A stretch of DNA of 64,000 nucleotides from DATARH01 sp963705325. Its GTDB lineage: Bacteria > Pseudomonadota > Alphaproteobacteria > ATCC43930 > CGMCC-115725. Both the position numbers and the translations under genes were made by a program. The notes under the pieces were generated by a model. It was given only the letters and a program-made list of their open reading frames with translations. It was not told the origin of the DNA and searched no databases. Where the stretch lies: contig OY970069.1 in NCBI GenBank assembly GCA_963705325.1, positions 5,580,001-5,644,000 of the forward strand. Direction: 5' to 3'. Below, piece by piece: positions 1-8,046 of the stretch; position 1 is the first letter of the stretch, and the number at the start of each line of letters is the position of its first letter.

Positions 1-37
1 CCCACCGACCGGAGGCGGCGGGCAAGGAGGGCGGAGC

Positions 38-1018
38 ATGCGGATCGTCATCACCGGCGGGTGCGGGTTTCTCGGCCGGCGACTGGCCTTGCTGCTGCTC
101 GAACAGGGCAGCGCCTTCGGACCGATCGACGAGCTGGTGCTGTTCGACAACGCACCTTCGGCGCTGCCGCTCCCCGATGACACGCGCGTCCGCGTCGTCA
201 CCGGCGACATCGCCGACCGGCCGACGGCGCAGCGGCTGATCGCGCGTGGCACGGACGCAGTCTTTCACCTCGCCGCGATCGTCAGCGGCCAAGCCGAGGC
301 CGACACCGATCTCGGCTACCGGGTCAATCTCGACGGCACCCGGGCGGTGCTCGACGCCTGCCGCGCGCTAGGGACGACGCCGCGCGTCATTTTCGCCAGC
401 TCGCTAGCGGTCTATGGCGGGGCGCTGCCTCCTTCGGTCGGCGACGCCACCCCGCTCACCCCGCAAAGCTCCTACGGGACGCAGAAGGCGATCGGGGAGC
501 TGCTGATCAACGACTACAGCCGCAAGGGCTTTATCGACGGCAGGGCGCTGCGGTTACCGACCGTGGTGGTGCGGCCGGGCCTGCCCAACCGCGCCGCCTC
601 GACTTTCGCCTCGTCGATGATCCGCGAGCCGCTCTGCGGCAAGGACGCGGTCTGCCCGGTGTCGCCGGAGACTGTGATGGCGCTGGCGTCACCGCGCCGC
701 GTGGTCGCGTCATTGGCCCATGCGCTCGACATTGACGGCGGGGCCCTGGGGCAGAACCGGGTGCTGCAGCTGCCGGGCTATTCGGTTTCGGTCGGCGAGA
801 TGGCCGAAGCACTCAAACGTGCCGGCGGCCAATCCGCCTATGGCCGGCTGTCGTGGAAGCACGACCCGGCGATCCAGGCGATTGTCGGCAGCTGGCCCGC
901 CGCCTTGGCCGCGCCGCGCGCCGAGGCGCTCGGCTTCAGGCCCGACGCCGGCATTGACGAGGCGGTACAGTTCTTCATCGAAGACGATCTGGCGATGCAG
1001 CGGCAGTTGGGCGGATAG
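38..1018 (+). CDS. denD: D-erythronate dehydrogenase-like NAD-dependent epimerase/dehydratase
   Basis: Extended short-chain dehydrogenase of 326 aa, most like DenD, which oxidises D-erythronate with NAD in four-carbon sugar-acid catabolism. The Rossmann motif TGGCGFLG lies at residues 6-13, an acidic residue (LFDNA) ends beta-2 as expected for NAD binding, and the catalytic set is present as ASSLAVYG followed by SSYGTQK (Tyr-x-x-x-Lys). ATG is preceded by a strong AAGGAGGG. The usual partners of DenD (kinase, aldolase, isomerase) would lie upstream, outside the window. It heads a run of small-molecule catabolic genes on the same strand. A different sugar-acid substrate is possible. Confidence 0.85.
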   Translation: MRIVITGGCGFLGRRLALLLLEQGSAFGPIDELVLFDNAPSALPLPDDTRVRVVTGDIADRPTAQRLIARGTDAVFHLAAIVSGQAEADTDLGYRVNLDGTRAVLDACRALGTTPRVIFASSLAVYGGALPPSVGDATPLTPQSSYGTQKAIGELLINDYSRKGFIDGRALRLPTVVVRPGLPNRAASTFASSMIREPLCGKDAVCPVSPETVMALASPRRVVASLAHALDIDGGALGQNRVLQLPGYSVSVGEMAEALKRAGGQSAYGRLSWKHDPAIQAIVGSWPAALAAPRAEALGFRPDAGIDEAVQFFIEDDLAMQRQLGG

Positions 1019-1076
1019 CCCGCCACTCCCGAAAGCGTGAAGCCGCGGGCAGCCGTTCCTGGCGTATCGTGAGCCG

Positions 1077-1757
1077 ATGAAGGCGATCCCGTTCCTGCTT
1101 GCACTGACCTTGGCCTCGGCTGGCGCCACCGCCGAAACGCGTCCGGTGGTGGTCGAGCTGTTCACCTCACAGGGCTGCTCGTCATGTCCGCCGGCCGACA
1201 AGCTGCTCGGCGAGCTGGCGAAGCGCAGCGACGTCATCGCGCTCGGCTTCCACATTACCTACTGGGACAACACGGCCTGGCGCGACCCGCTTTCCCTCGC
1301 GCCTTCGACCGAACGTCAGGAAGCCTATGACCGGCATTTGACCGGCGGCCAAGTCTACACGCCGCAGATGGTGATCGACGGCACTACCGACGTCATCGGG
1401 TCACATCGCGCGGCGGTGCTCGCCGCGATCGCCGCAGCAAAGCCGGTGGCCGCCGCTCCGGTGAGCTTCGCGCCGGACCGACGCTCCGTGATGATCGATG
1501 CCGGCACGGCGGCGCAGAGCGGAACAGTGCTACTGGCGCGCTACGCGCTGTCGCGCACGACCCATATCGGCGGCGGCGAGAACACCGGCCGGACCGCGAC
1601 CGATTTCAATGGGGTCGAACACCTCGAAACGCTGGGGAAGTGGGACGGCAAGACAGTCAGCTACCCGATTGACCCCCCAGCCACGGGCGAAGGCCTTGCC
1701 GTATTAGTGCAGGCGTCGGACGGCGCCATCCTCGGCGCCGCCGCCATATCAAATTGA
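1077..1757 (+). CDS. DUF1223 secreted thioredoxin-like protein
   Basis: A 226-aa protein with a signal peptide (MKAIPFLLALTLASAGATA) and, directly after it, VVVELFTSQGCSSCPPAD. This is the hallmark of DUF1223, a periplasmic family with a thioredoxin-like fold and a CxxC pair (Cys34, Cys37). FHITYWDNTAWRDP and YTPQMVIDG are further family signatures. Its role is not established; a periplasmic disulfide or redox role is inferred from the CxxC. It lies 58 bases after denD and is probably co-transcribed, although its function looks unrelated. Length is normal for the family. Confidence 0.85.
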   Translation: MKAIPFLLALTLASAGATAETRPVVVELFTSQGCSSCPPADKLLGELAKRSDVIALGFHITYWDNTAWRDPLSLAPSTERQEAYDRHLTGGQVYTPQMVIDGTTDVIGSHRAAVLAAIAAAKPVAAAPVSFAPDRRSVMIDAGTAAQSGTVLLARYALSRTTHIGGGENTGRTATDFNGVEHLETLGKWDGKTVSYPIDPPATGEGLAVLVQASDGAILGAAAISN

Positions 1758-1914
1758 GTGATTTATAGCGCAATATTGCGATATAGCCGAAGAGATAATT
1801 TCAATCCGGATCGCTTCAAGAGGGCGATCGCAAAAAACATCCCGATCCGAAGATTTACAGCGCCGCATCGCGCGTGGCACCTTGGCCTTCGGTCCCCAAA
1901 CTGGAGGCTCCTCC

Positions 1915-2763
1915 ATGAAGCTCTTGCGCTTTGGCCCCGCCGGCCACGAAAAACCCGGCATTCTCGACCGCGACGGCCGCATCCGCGACTTGTCCGGTGT
2001 CGTCAAGGACATCAACGGGGAGGCCTTGAGCCCGGCGTCGCTCGACCGGCTGCGCCGGCTCGATCCCGCGACGCTACCCATGGTCGCGGGCTCGCCGCGC
2101 ATCGGCGCCTGCGTCGGCAACCCGTCCAAGGTGCTGGCGATCGGGCTCAACTACCGCAAGCATGCCGAGGAAGCCGGCATGCCGATCCCCTCGGAGCCGA
2201 TCTTCTTTTTGAAGGCGACGAGCAGCATTTGCGGGCCCAATGACGACGTCATCATCCCCAGGGGGTCGGAGAAGACCGATTACGAGGTCGAGCTGGCGAT
2301 CGTGATCGGCACTACCGCCCGCTACGTCTCGATCATGGACGCCAAGAAGCACATCGCCGGCTATTGCATCGTCAACGACGTCTCCGAGCGCGAATACCAA
2401 ATCGAGCGCGGCGGGCAGTGGACCAAGGGCAAGAGCTGCGACACGTTCTGCCCGATGGGGCCGTGGCTGGTGACCGCCGACGAGCTTCAGGACGCCGGCA
2501 AGCTGCAAGTGACGACCGACGTCAATGGCGAGCGGCGGCAGGACAGCAACACCGCCGACCTCATCTTCGGGATCGAGCACATCGTCAGCTATTGCAGCCA
2601 GTTCATGACGCTCAATCCGGGCGACGTGATCCCGACCGGCACGCCGCAGGGCGTTGGGATGGGGTACAAGCCGCCCAAGTTTCTCCGGGCGGGCGACCGC
2701 ATGCGCATCGCGATCGAGGGGTTAGGCGAGCAGAACAACCGGCTCGTCCCCTGTCAGGGCTGA
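1915..2763 (+). CDS. Fumarylacetoacetate hydrolase family protein
   Basis: A 282-aa FAH-fold enzyme; such proteins hydrolyse or decarboxylate 2-oxo/enol acids in aromatic or sugar-acid breakdown. Visible signatures are IGLNYRKHAEE, the metal-site region YEVELAIVIG, NDVSEREYQ, and GDVIPTGTPQGVGMG near the C-terminus. The ATG at 1915 is chosen because GGAGG lies 7 bases before it; an in-frame TTG 33 bases upstream has no ribosome site. The ligand acids Glu/Glu/Asp of the fold are present (DYEVELA). With a dehydrogenase before it and an amidase after it, a 2-keto-3-deoxy-sugar-acid or acylpyruvate substrate is likely; the exact one cannot be told. Confidence 0.88.
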   Translation: MKLLRFGPAGHEKPGILDRDGRIRDLSGVVKDINGEALSPASLDRLRRLDPATLPMVAGSPRIGACVGNPSKVLAIGLNYRKHAEEAGMPIPSEPIFFLKATSSICGPNDDVIIPRGSEKTDYEVELAIVIGTTARYVSIMDAKKHIAGYCIVNDVSEREYQIERGGQWTKGKSCDTFCPMGPWLVTADELQDAGKLQVTTDVNGERRQDSNTADLIFGIEHIVSYCSQFMTLNPGDVIPTGTPQGVGMGYKPPKFLRAGDRMRIAIEGLGEQNNRLVPCQG

Positions 2764-2788
2764 CGAGATTTCGCAGCGAGGCGCCGAG

Positions 2789-3958
2789 ATGGACGACGAT
2801 TTCGGCGCCTTCGTTCCGGGCCAGCGCTTTCGCATCGAGGGTGCGGCGGGCGGTCCGCTCGCCGGACTGACCTTTGCCGCCAAGGACCTATTTGATGTTG
2901 CTGGGCATCCAACCGGCGGCGGCAATCCCGACTGGCCGACGGGGCGGCCGATCCCCGAGCGCGATGCCTGGGCGGTGCAGCGCCTGCTCGACGCTGGCGC
3001 GACGCTGATCGGCAAGACCATCACCGACGAGGTTTCCCTCGGCATCCTCGGGGAAAATCCATTCGACGGCACCGCGCGCAACCCGCGAGCGCCGGGCAGG
3101 GTACCGGGCGGATCGTCGTCGGGCTCGGCCGTTGCGGTCGCCGCCGGGCTTTGCGACACCGCGCTCGGCACCGATACCGGCGGCTCGGTGCGCGTGCCAT
3201 CGAGCTTTTGCGGGCTTTATGGCATCCGCCCGACGCATGGCCGGCTCGATCTGACCGGCATGATGAGCCAAGCGCCGAGCTCGGACACGACCGGCTGGTT
3301 CGCCCGCGATGCCGAGACCTTCGCGCGGGTCTCGGCGGTCATGCTGGGCGAACCGATCCCGGCGGAGCTGCCACGCCGGCTGATCGTCGCCACCGACGCC
3401 TTCGCGGTTGCGGACGCCGCCGCCACGGCGGCGCTGCAGCCGTTGGTCGACCGGCTGGCAGCGCTGATCGGCGAGCGGCACGACGAGGCGATGGCGCCGC
3501 CCGGCCTCGCCGCCTGGGCCAACGCCCAGCGCACGCTGCAACCGGCGGAGGCCTGGCAAACCTTCAAAGAATGGATCGACCGGGCGAACCCGCGGATGCA
3601 GTTCAGCGTCGCACGCAACTTAACGCTCGCGGCGACGATCTCCGAGCAGGATTGCAGCCGCGCGACCGCGGTACGCCATGCGGCGCGGGCGCGGATGCGC
3701 GAGCTACTGGCTCCGGGCGCGATCCTCTGTCTGCCGACGACACCCTTCCCGGCGCCGTTATGCGGCCAGGCGCTCTCCGTGCTCGACCCGCTGCGCGACC
3801 GCATCACCCGGCTTTGCTGTCACGGCGGACTGACCGGGGTGCCACAAGTCTCGATCCCGGGCTGTGCGGTCGACGGGCTGCCGATCGGCCTGTCGATCGT
3901 CGGCGGGCCGGGCGGCGACGCCGCGCTCGTCGCGGTCGCCCGCGCGCTGGCGGAGTGA
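2789..3958 (+). CDS. Amidase (amidase signature family)
   Basis: A 389-aa cytosolic amidase that cleaves a small-molecule amide. The Ser-cisSer-Lys triad is complete: Lys32 in FAAKDLFDVAG, the Gly/Ser run GGSSSGSA at 107-114 with the cis-Ser, and the nucleophile Ser133 in GTDTGGSVRVP. It is shorter than GatA (about 490 aa) and resembles the short plant-AMI1-like or AtzF-type amidases. It starts 26 bases after the FAH gene, so the two are probably one transcript. The substrate is unknown; the neighbours suggest an amide of a carboxylic acid that feeds the same pathway. Confidence 0.88.
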   Translation: MDDDFGAFVPGQRFRIEGAAGGPLAGLTFAAKDLFDVAGHPTGGGNPDWPTGRPIPERDAWAVQRLLDAGATLIGKTITDEVSLGILGENPFDGTARNPRAPGRVPGGSSSGSAVAVAAGLCDTALGTDTGGSVRVPSSFCGLYGIRPTHGRLDLTGMMSQAPSSDTTGWFARDAETFARVSAVMLGEPIPAELPRRLIVATDAFAVADAAATAALQPLVDRLAALIGERHDEAMAPPGLAAWANAQRTLQPAEAWQTFKEWIDRANPRMQFSVARNLTLAATISEQDCSRATAVRHAARARMRELLAPGAILCLPTTPFPAPLCGQALSVLDPLRDRITRLCCHGGLTGVPQVSIPGCAVDGLPIGLSIVGGPGGDAALVAVARALAE

Positions 3959-4006
3959 TCCGACCGCTCCTATGCTCGGGGTCATACATTTGTTGAGGAG
4001 GATGCG

Positions 4007-4522
4007 ATGATCCACCACGTGTCGATCCCCGCCGCCAACCCGCAGCATGTCGCCGAGGTGCTGGCCGAGGTGATGGGCGGACGGTGCGTTCCGTTCGGGC
4101 CGCTCGAAGGCGCCTTTATGGCGCTGGGTGCCGACGGCGGTATGATCGAGGTGTACCCGGACAAGGCGACGCTCGACATCCCCGCCAAAGACGACCAGGT
4201 GGTGTTCGGCGAGAACCGGGCGCCGCCGCAAACCTGGCCGTTCCATATATTCCTGTCGGTGCCGCTGGATCGCCAGGCCGTCGAGCGCATCGGCGCCCGC
4301 GAGGGCTGGCGCACCAAGACCTTCGGCCGCGGCATGCAGGGCCATAAACCGTTCTTCCACGTCATTGAATTCTGGTTGGAGAACCGGCTGATGATCGAGG
4401 TCGCTCCGCCAGACATGACGAAGGAATACGAGGATTTCGGGAAGACCGTCGCGACCTCGATGCGCAACGACCCCGAAGCGCTGCGGCTGATGCGGGCGAC
4501 GCACATCAAAGAACCGGCCTGA
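4007..4522 (+). CDS. VOC (glyoxalase-like) protein
   Basis: A 171-aa protein resembling the vicinal-oxygen-chelate fold: it opens with MIHHVSIPAANPQHVAEVLAE, typical of the first beta-alpha unit, and has a later strand with paired metal-ligand-like residues (PFHIFLSV, FHVIEFWLENRLMIEVAP). AGGAGG precedes the ATG by 7 bases. VOC enzymes include glyoxalases, dioxygenases and epimerases; the sequence does not decide which. It sits between the amidase and the Ldh2 dehydrogenase, 23 bases before the latter, so a role in the same catabolic route is inferred. Confidence 0.7.
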   Translation: MIHHVSIPAANPQHVAEVLAEVMGGRCVPFGPLEGAFMALGADGGMIEVYPDKATLDIPAKDDQVVFGENRAPPQTWPFHIFLSVPLDRQAVERIGAREGWRTKTFGRGMQGHKPFFHVIEFWLENRLMIEVAPPDMTKEYEDFGKTVATSMRNDPEALRLMRATHIKEPA

Positions 4523-4545
4523 CCGGACGCCGAGGGGAGGAAACC

Positions 4546-5604
4546 ATGCCGAAGATCCAAGCCGACCGCCTCGAGGAGATCGGCCGCGTACTGTTCGTCG
4601 CCGCCGGCACGCCAAAGGACGAGTCCGAGCTGGTCATGCGCCACATCGTCGGCGCTAACCTGGTCGGCCACGATTCGCACGGCGTCATCCAGATCCCGAC
4701 CTATATCGACCGGATTAAGGTCGGGCACATCGTGCCCGGCGCGCCCTGGGTCATTGTCAAGGAGTCGGCCAATCACACCGTCGTCGACGGACACTGGGCG
4801 TTCGGCTATGTCGCCAACGACAAGGCGATGCGCCTGACGATCGAGAAGGCCAATAAGGGGAACGTCGCCGCCGCGACGGTGTTCCGTCAGGGCCATATCG
4901 GCCGCTTGTCGAGCTATAGCCAGATGGCGGCGAAAGCCGGGATGATCGGACTCGTAACGGCCGATAGCGGGCGCTCGCCAAAGGCGGTGGCGCCATTCGG
5001 CGGACGCGAGGCGCGGCTGGGCACCAACCCAATTACGATCGCCATCCCGTCTGACCTCGATGGGCCGCTCTATCTCGACATGGCGACCTCCGCGGCGGCC
5101 GCGGGAAAGATCGCAGTCGCCGTGGCACGCAACGAGAGCGTGCCCGATGGCTGGGTCATCGGCAGCGACGGCAAGCCGACCAACGACCCGCGCCAGCTGC
5201 GCCAAGGCGGCGCGCTGCTGCCGATGGGCGGACCCGACGGCGGCTATAAGGGCTATGGCCTCGCGGTGATGGTCGAGATCTTGTGCGGGCTCTTGACCGG
5301 GCTCGGGTTTGGGGTCGAGCCGACCGGCCGGCACAATGACGGTTGCTTCATGGCCTGCTTCAAGGTCGATGCGTTCCGCCCGCTTGCCGAGTTCAAGAAA
5401 GAGGTCGGCGAATTTATCCGCTACCTGAAGGCGACGCCGCCGGCAGAAGGGTCCTCGGGGGTGCTTTATCCCGGCGAGATCGAGCACATCAAGGAACAGG
5501 ACCGGCGCAAGAACGGCATCGACGTCGAGGACGCGACCTGGGCGCGCATCAACAAGCTGGCCGAGGAATACGGCGTCGCCAAGCAGCTTGGCCTCGAGGG
5601 CTGA
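4546..5604 (+). CDS. Ldh2-family malate/lactate/ureidoglycolate-type dehydrogenase
   Basis: A 352-aa NAD(P)-dependent 2-hydroxyacid dehydrogenase of the Ldh2/MDH2 family, unrelated to the Rossmann lactate dehydrogenases. Family signatures are GANLVGHDSHGVIQIPTY with the catalytic His, the strand HTVVDGHWAFGYV, RLGTNPITIAIP, LYLDMATSAAAAGKI, and MGGPDGGYKGYGLAVMVEILCGLLTG. A GGGGAGG ribosome site precedes the ATG. Homologues act on malate, sulfolactate, ureidoglycolate or other 2-hydroxy acids. Position in the cluster points to oxidation of a hydroxy-acid intermediate. Confidence 0.88.
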   Translation: MPKIQADRLEEIGRVLFVAAGTPKDESELVMRHIVGANLVGHDSHGVIQIPTYIDRIKVGHIVPGAPWVIVKESANHTVVDGHWAFGYVANDKAMRLTIEKANKGNVAAATVFRQGHIGRLSSYSQMAAKAGMIGLVTADSGRSPKAVAPFGGREARLGTNPITIAIPSDLDGPLYLDMATSAAAAGKIAVAVARNESVPDGWVIGSDGKPTNDPRQLRQGGALLPMGGPDGGYKGYGLAVMVEILCGLLTGLGFGVEPTGRHNDGCFMACFKVDAFRPLAEFKKEVGEFIRYLKATPPAEGSSGVLYPGEIEHIKEQDRRKNGIDVEDATWARINKLAEEYGVAKQLGLEG

Positions 5605-5606
5605 GC

Positions 5607-6263
5607 GTGGCTCTCGGCTCCGTTCTCTCGCCCGAAAGGCTGACGCTCTACGGCAGCTTCACCTCGAGCTCCAGCTACAAGCCCATGCTGTATCTGGCCT
5701 TGGCGCGGCTGCCGTTCTCGTTCCGCACGGTCAACCTCAAGATCGGCGTGCAGAACGAAGCCGAGTACCTTGCGGTCAACCGCTGGGGCGTGGTGCCGAG
5801 CCTCAGGCACAAGGGGCTGACGATCCTGCAGTCCAACGTCATCCTCGACTATTTGGCGCGCGAGACCGGGCATTTCGAAGGCAAGACCGAGCAGGCCAAG
5901 TGGCAGGCGCGCGAGTGGCTATCGTGGGAGGCGGACCACATCACCGCAGTGGCGCGGGTGCGCCATTCGGCGCGCTTTCGCAAGATGCACGACGAGGTCA
6001 TCGCCGAGTTCCGCCCACGCGCCGAGGCGGCATTGTCCTTTGTCGACAAGACGGTGAAGGAGAAGGGTTTCCTCGCCGGCGATTACCCAACCATCGCCGA
6101 TATCGGCTGCTGGGGCCGCATGGTGTTCATGGCCGAGGGCGGGTTCGAGATTTCCAACTGGCCGCACCTCGAAGCCTGGGCCAACCGGATCAAGGCGATG
6201 CCGGGTTTCGCGCTGCCCTACGACCTAATCCCCAGCAAGGACCGGGAATTCGATCCTGCCTAA
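5607..6263 (+). CDS. Glutathione S-transferase family protein
   Basis: A 218-aa two-domain GST: an N-terminal thioredoxin-like domain (LTLYGSFTSSSSYKPMLYLAL, then the cis-Pro stretch WGVVPSLRHKGLTILQSNVILDYL, where Gln-Ser-Asn fills the glutathione gamma-Glu site) and a helical C-terminal domain with ADIGCWGRMVF at the usual N-capping box. Start is taken as GTG 5607, two bases after the previous stop, because family members begin just before the first beta strand. Probably co-translated with the Ldh2 gene. The role may be conjugation, isomerisation or dehalogenation of a pathway compound. Confidence 0.82.
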   Translation: MALGSVLSPERLTLYGSFTSSSSYKPMLYLALARLPFSFRTVNLKIGVQNEAEYLAVNRWGVVPSLRHKGLTILQSNVILDYLARETGHFEGKTEQAKWQAREWLSWEADHITAVARVRHSARFRKMHDEVIAEFRPRAEAALSFVDKTVKEKGFLAGDYPTIADIGCWGRMVFMAEGGFEISNWPHLEAWANRIKAMPGFALPYDLIPSKDREFDPA

Positions 6264-6316
6264 CTTCGCGCCACTCACAGTAGACAGAGCCTAAGCCTCT
6301 CCGCATTATCCGGTTC

Positions 6317-6553
6317 GTGACCGCCAGCACCTTTCCCCGCGCCGCCGCGCTCGTTTTGCTGATGCTCGGCGGGTGCGCCACCACCGAGACCGCCCCCGCC
6401 GATCCCAACGCGCCCGACCCGGCGAATTGGCGGCTTTTCTCGGGCAAAGAGCCGACCAACGCGGAATTCGCCGCGCTCGAAGCGACCTGCCGCGACCGCC
6501 AGGAGGCTTTCGACGACTGCCTCGTCAAGCTCGGGCTGAAGCGGGCCAAGTAG
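6317..6553 (+). CDS. Small putative lipoprotein
   Basis: A 78-aa protein with a hydrophobic leader and lipobox LGGC (lipidated Cys20), then a short Asp/Pro-rich linker and a small domain with two Cys (CRDRQEAFDDCLVKLGL) that could form a disulfide in the periplasm. The start is GTG 6317. I recognise no named family. It ends three bases before the stop of the convergent HAD gene. Base use matches its neighbours, so it looks resident. Confidence 0.6.
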   Translation: MTASTFPRAAALVLLMLGGCATTETAPADPNAPDPANWRLFSGKEPTNAEFAALEATCRDRQEAFDDCLVKLGLKRAK

Positions 6554-6556
6554 GCG

Positions 6557-7282
6557 TTACGGCAGCAGCTCGCTCAGCCGGCGGATGATGCGGTCGGGGA
6601 TGATGGTGCAGCCGGGCGGCAAGCCGACGCCATAGCCGTCGTGCCAGATCGCATGGATGCCGAGACGCTGCGGGCCGGCCACCTCCCATTCGAGATTGTC
6701 ACCGACCATCCAGGTCTCGTGCGGGCGGACGCCGAGCACCTCCATCGCGTGGGTATAGGCGCGCTCCTCGGGCTTGCCGAAACCGTGCTCGCCCTCGATC
6801 TGAATGTGGTCGAAGCGATGCTCCAGCGCGAAGCGCACGACCTTGGCGCGCTGCGGCGCGGCTGCGCCGTTGGTGATCAGAGCGAGCTTGACCCCGAGCT
6901 CCTTGAGCTGGTCGAGGGTCTCGTGCGCGTCGGGGAACATCGCCAGCTCCTCGTCGTGCAGCGCATTATAGGCGTCGGCCATGGCGTCGCCGACCGCTTG
7001 CGGCGGCACCGGATGACCGGCGGAGGCCAGGTCGGCGAAGGCATCGGCGACGATCTTGCGGCGCGCCTCGTCGATGCGGTGACGCCAGTATTTGTGGCGC
7101 GACGGGTCGGCCCACAATTCGGTCGAGGCCGCCGAGATCGCCGCCGCCACCGCGTGCGCCTCGATCGGGCCGAGCCGGTCGGCGAAGGAAGCAATGGTGC
7201 GCCGCCACTGCGATTGCGCCGGGCCGAAGGCGACAAGCAGCGTGTCGTCGAGATCGAACAGGATCGCGGTCGGGAGCTTCAT
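6557..7282 (-). CDS. HAD-family hydrolase
   Basis: A 241-aa cytosolic phosphatase-like enzyme. Motif I is FDLDDTLL (nucleophile Asp9, general acid Asp11), motif II the Thr of LALITNGA, motif III the Lys of FGKPEERAY, and motif IV MVGDNLEWEVAGPQRLG. A helical cap between motifs I and II makes it subfamily IA (phosphoglycolate-phosphatase or haloacid-dehalogenase type). Motif II and the cap cannot settle phosphatase versus dehalogenase, but DxDDT favours phosphatase. Its ATG overlaps the stop of the lactonase gene by four bases, so the two are translationally coupled. Confidence 0.85.
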   Translation of the reverse strand: MKLPTAILFDLDDTLLVAFGPAQSQWRRTIASFADRLGPIEAHAVAAAISAASTELWADPSRHKYWRHRIDEARRKIVADAFADLASAGHPVPPQAVGDAMADAYNALHDEELAMFPDAHETLDQLKELGVKLALITNGAAAPQRAKVVRFALEHRFDHIQIEGEHGFGKPEERAYTHAMEVLGVRPHETWMVGDNLEWEVAGPQRLGIHAIWHDGYGVGLPPGCTIIPDRIIRRLSELLP

Positions 7283-8043
7283 GCGATGGCGGCGGGGGCC
7301 TGCGGCACCGTCTTCCAGAATTCGGGGTCGTGGCCGAAGAAAAGCCGCGCGCCGCCGCGCTCCAAGGCTTCCAGTCTGTCGAGCGAGGCGAGCATTTCCT
7401 CGCGGTCGGAGACATAACGCGGCAGGCGGCGTTCTTTGAGCGTCTGGCAGAAATAGCAGGCATCGGCGGCGATGACGATGTCGCCGCTGTCGGTGCGCAC
7501 CTTCAAGGATTGGTGGCCGCGGGTGTGGCCGTGCGTCGGCAGGCAGACCACCGAGCCGTCGCCGAATACGTCGTGCTCGCCGTCCACGAGCTGCACCTTA
7601 TGACCGAGATCGAAATCGCGCGGGTTGTAGCCGTGGATGCGGGCGGTTTCAGGATCCATGCCCGCGTCCCATTCCTTCTTCTGCACCAGCATCGTCGCGT
7701 TGGGGATAAGAGCGTTGCCGCCGACATGGTCGAAATGGAAGTGCGAGTTGATTACGAGATCGATCTTGCCGGGATCGCGGTCGATTGCCTCGAGCCGGGC
7801 GCTGACCTCCTCGCCGGGCGAGAAGCCGACGCGAAACAGCTTCATCAGCCGCTCGCCAAGGCGCCCGGCGGGGTCATGCTGGCAATCAGGGTGGAGGCCG
7901 GTGTCGAACAGCGCGCGGCCCTTATCGTGCTCGATCAGATAGACCGGGATCGGCAGGGTGATCTCGCCTTCGCCGCCCTCCATCAGACGGCCGAAGTCGC
8001 CGGTTACCCAGCCGCAGGTGAAGGCGTAGAGCTTCGGCGCCAT
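7279..8043 (-). CDS. N-acyl homoserine lactonase-like metallo-beta-lactamase-fold hydrolase
   Basis: A 254-aa metallo-hydrolase with HFHFDHVGG (ligands His101, His103, Asp105, His106), a third-ligand His in THGHTRGHQSL, an Asp ligand in AADACYFC and a C-terminal His in FFGHDPEF. The order, length and the loop TGLHPDCQHDP resemble AHL lactonases of the AttM/AiiB type. These open the lactone ring of quorum-sensing signals, but many relatives act on other lactones. Coupled to the HAD gene and three bases from the dioxygenase gene, it probably belongs to a three-gene operon read from 9093. Confidence 0.78.
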   Translation of the reverse strand: MAPKLYAFTCGWVTGDFGRLMEGGEGEITLPIPVYLIEHDKGRALFDTGLHPDCQHDPAGRLGERLMKLFRVGFSPGEEVSARLEAIDRDPGKIDLVINSHFHFDHVGGNALIPNATMLVQKKEWDAGMDPETARIHGYNPRDFDLGHKVQLVDGEHDVFGDGSVVCLPTHGHTRGHQSLKVRTDSGDIVIAADACYFCQTLKERRLPRYVSDREEMLASLDRLEALERGGARLFFGHDPEFWKTVPQAPAAIA

Positions 8044-8046
8044 GGG

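Noticed and set aside
7279..8043. Naming the lactonase aiiA/attM outright
   Set aside because: The metal motif is shared by many lactonases and other hydrolases; specificity cannot be read from these motifs.
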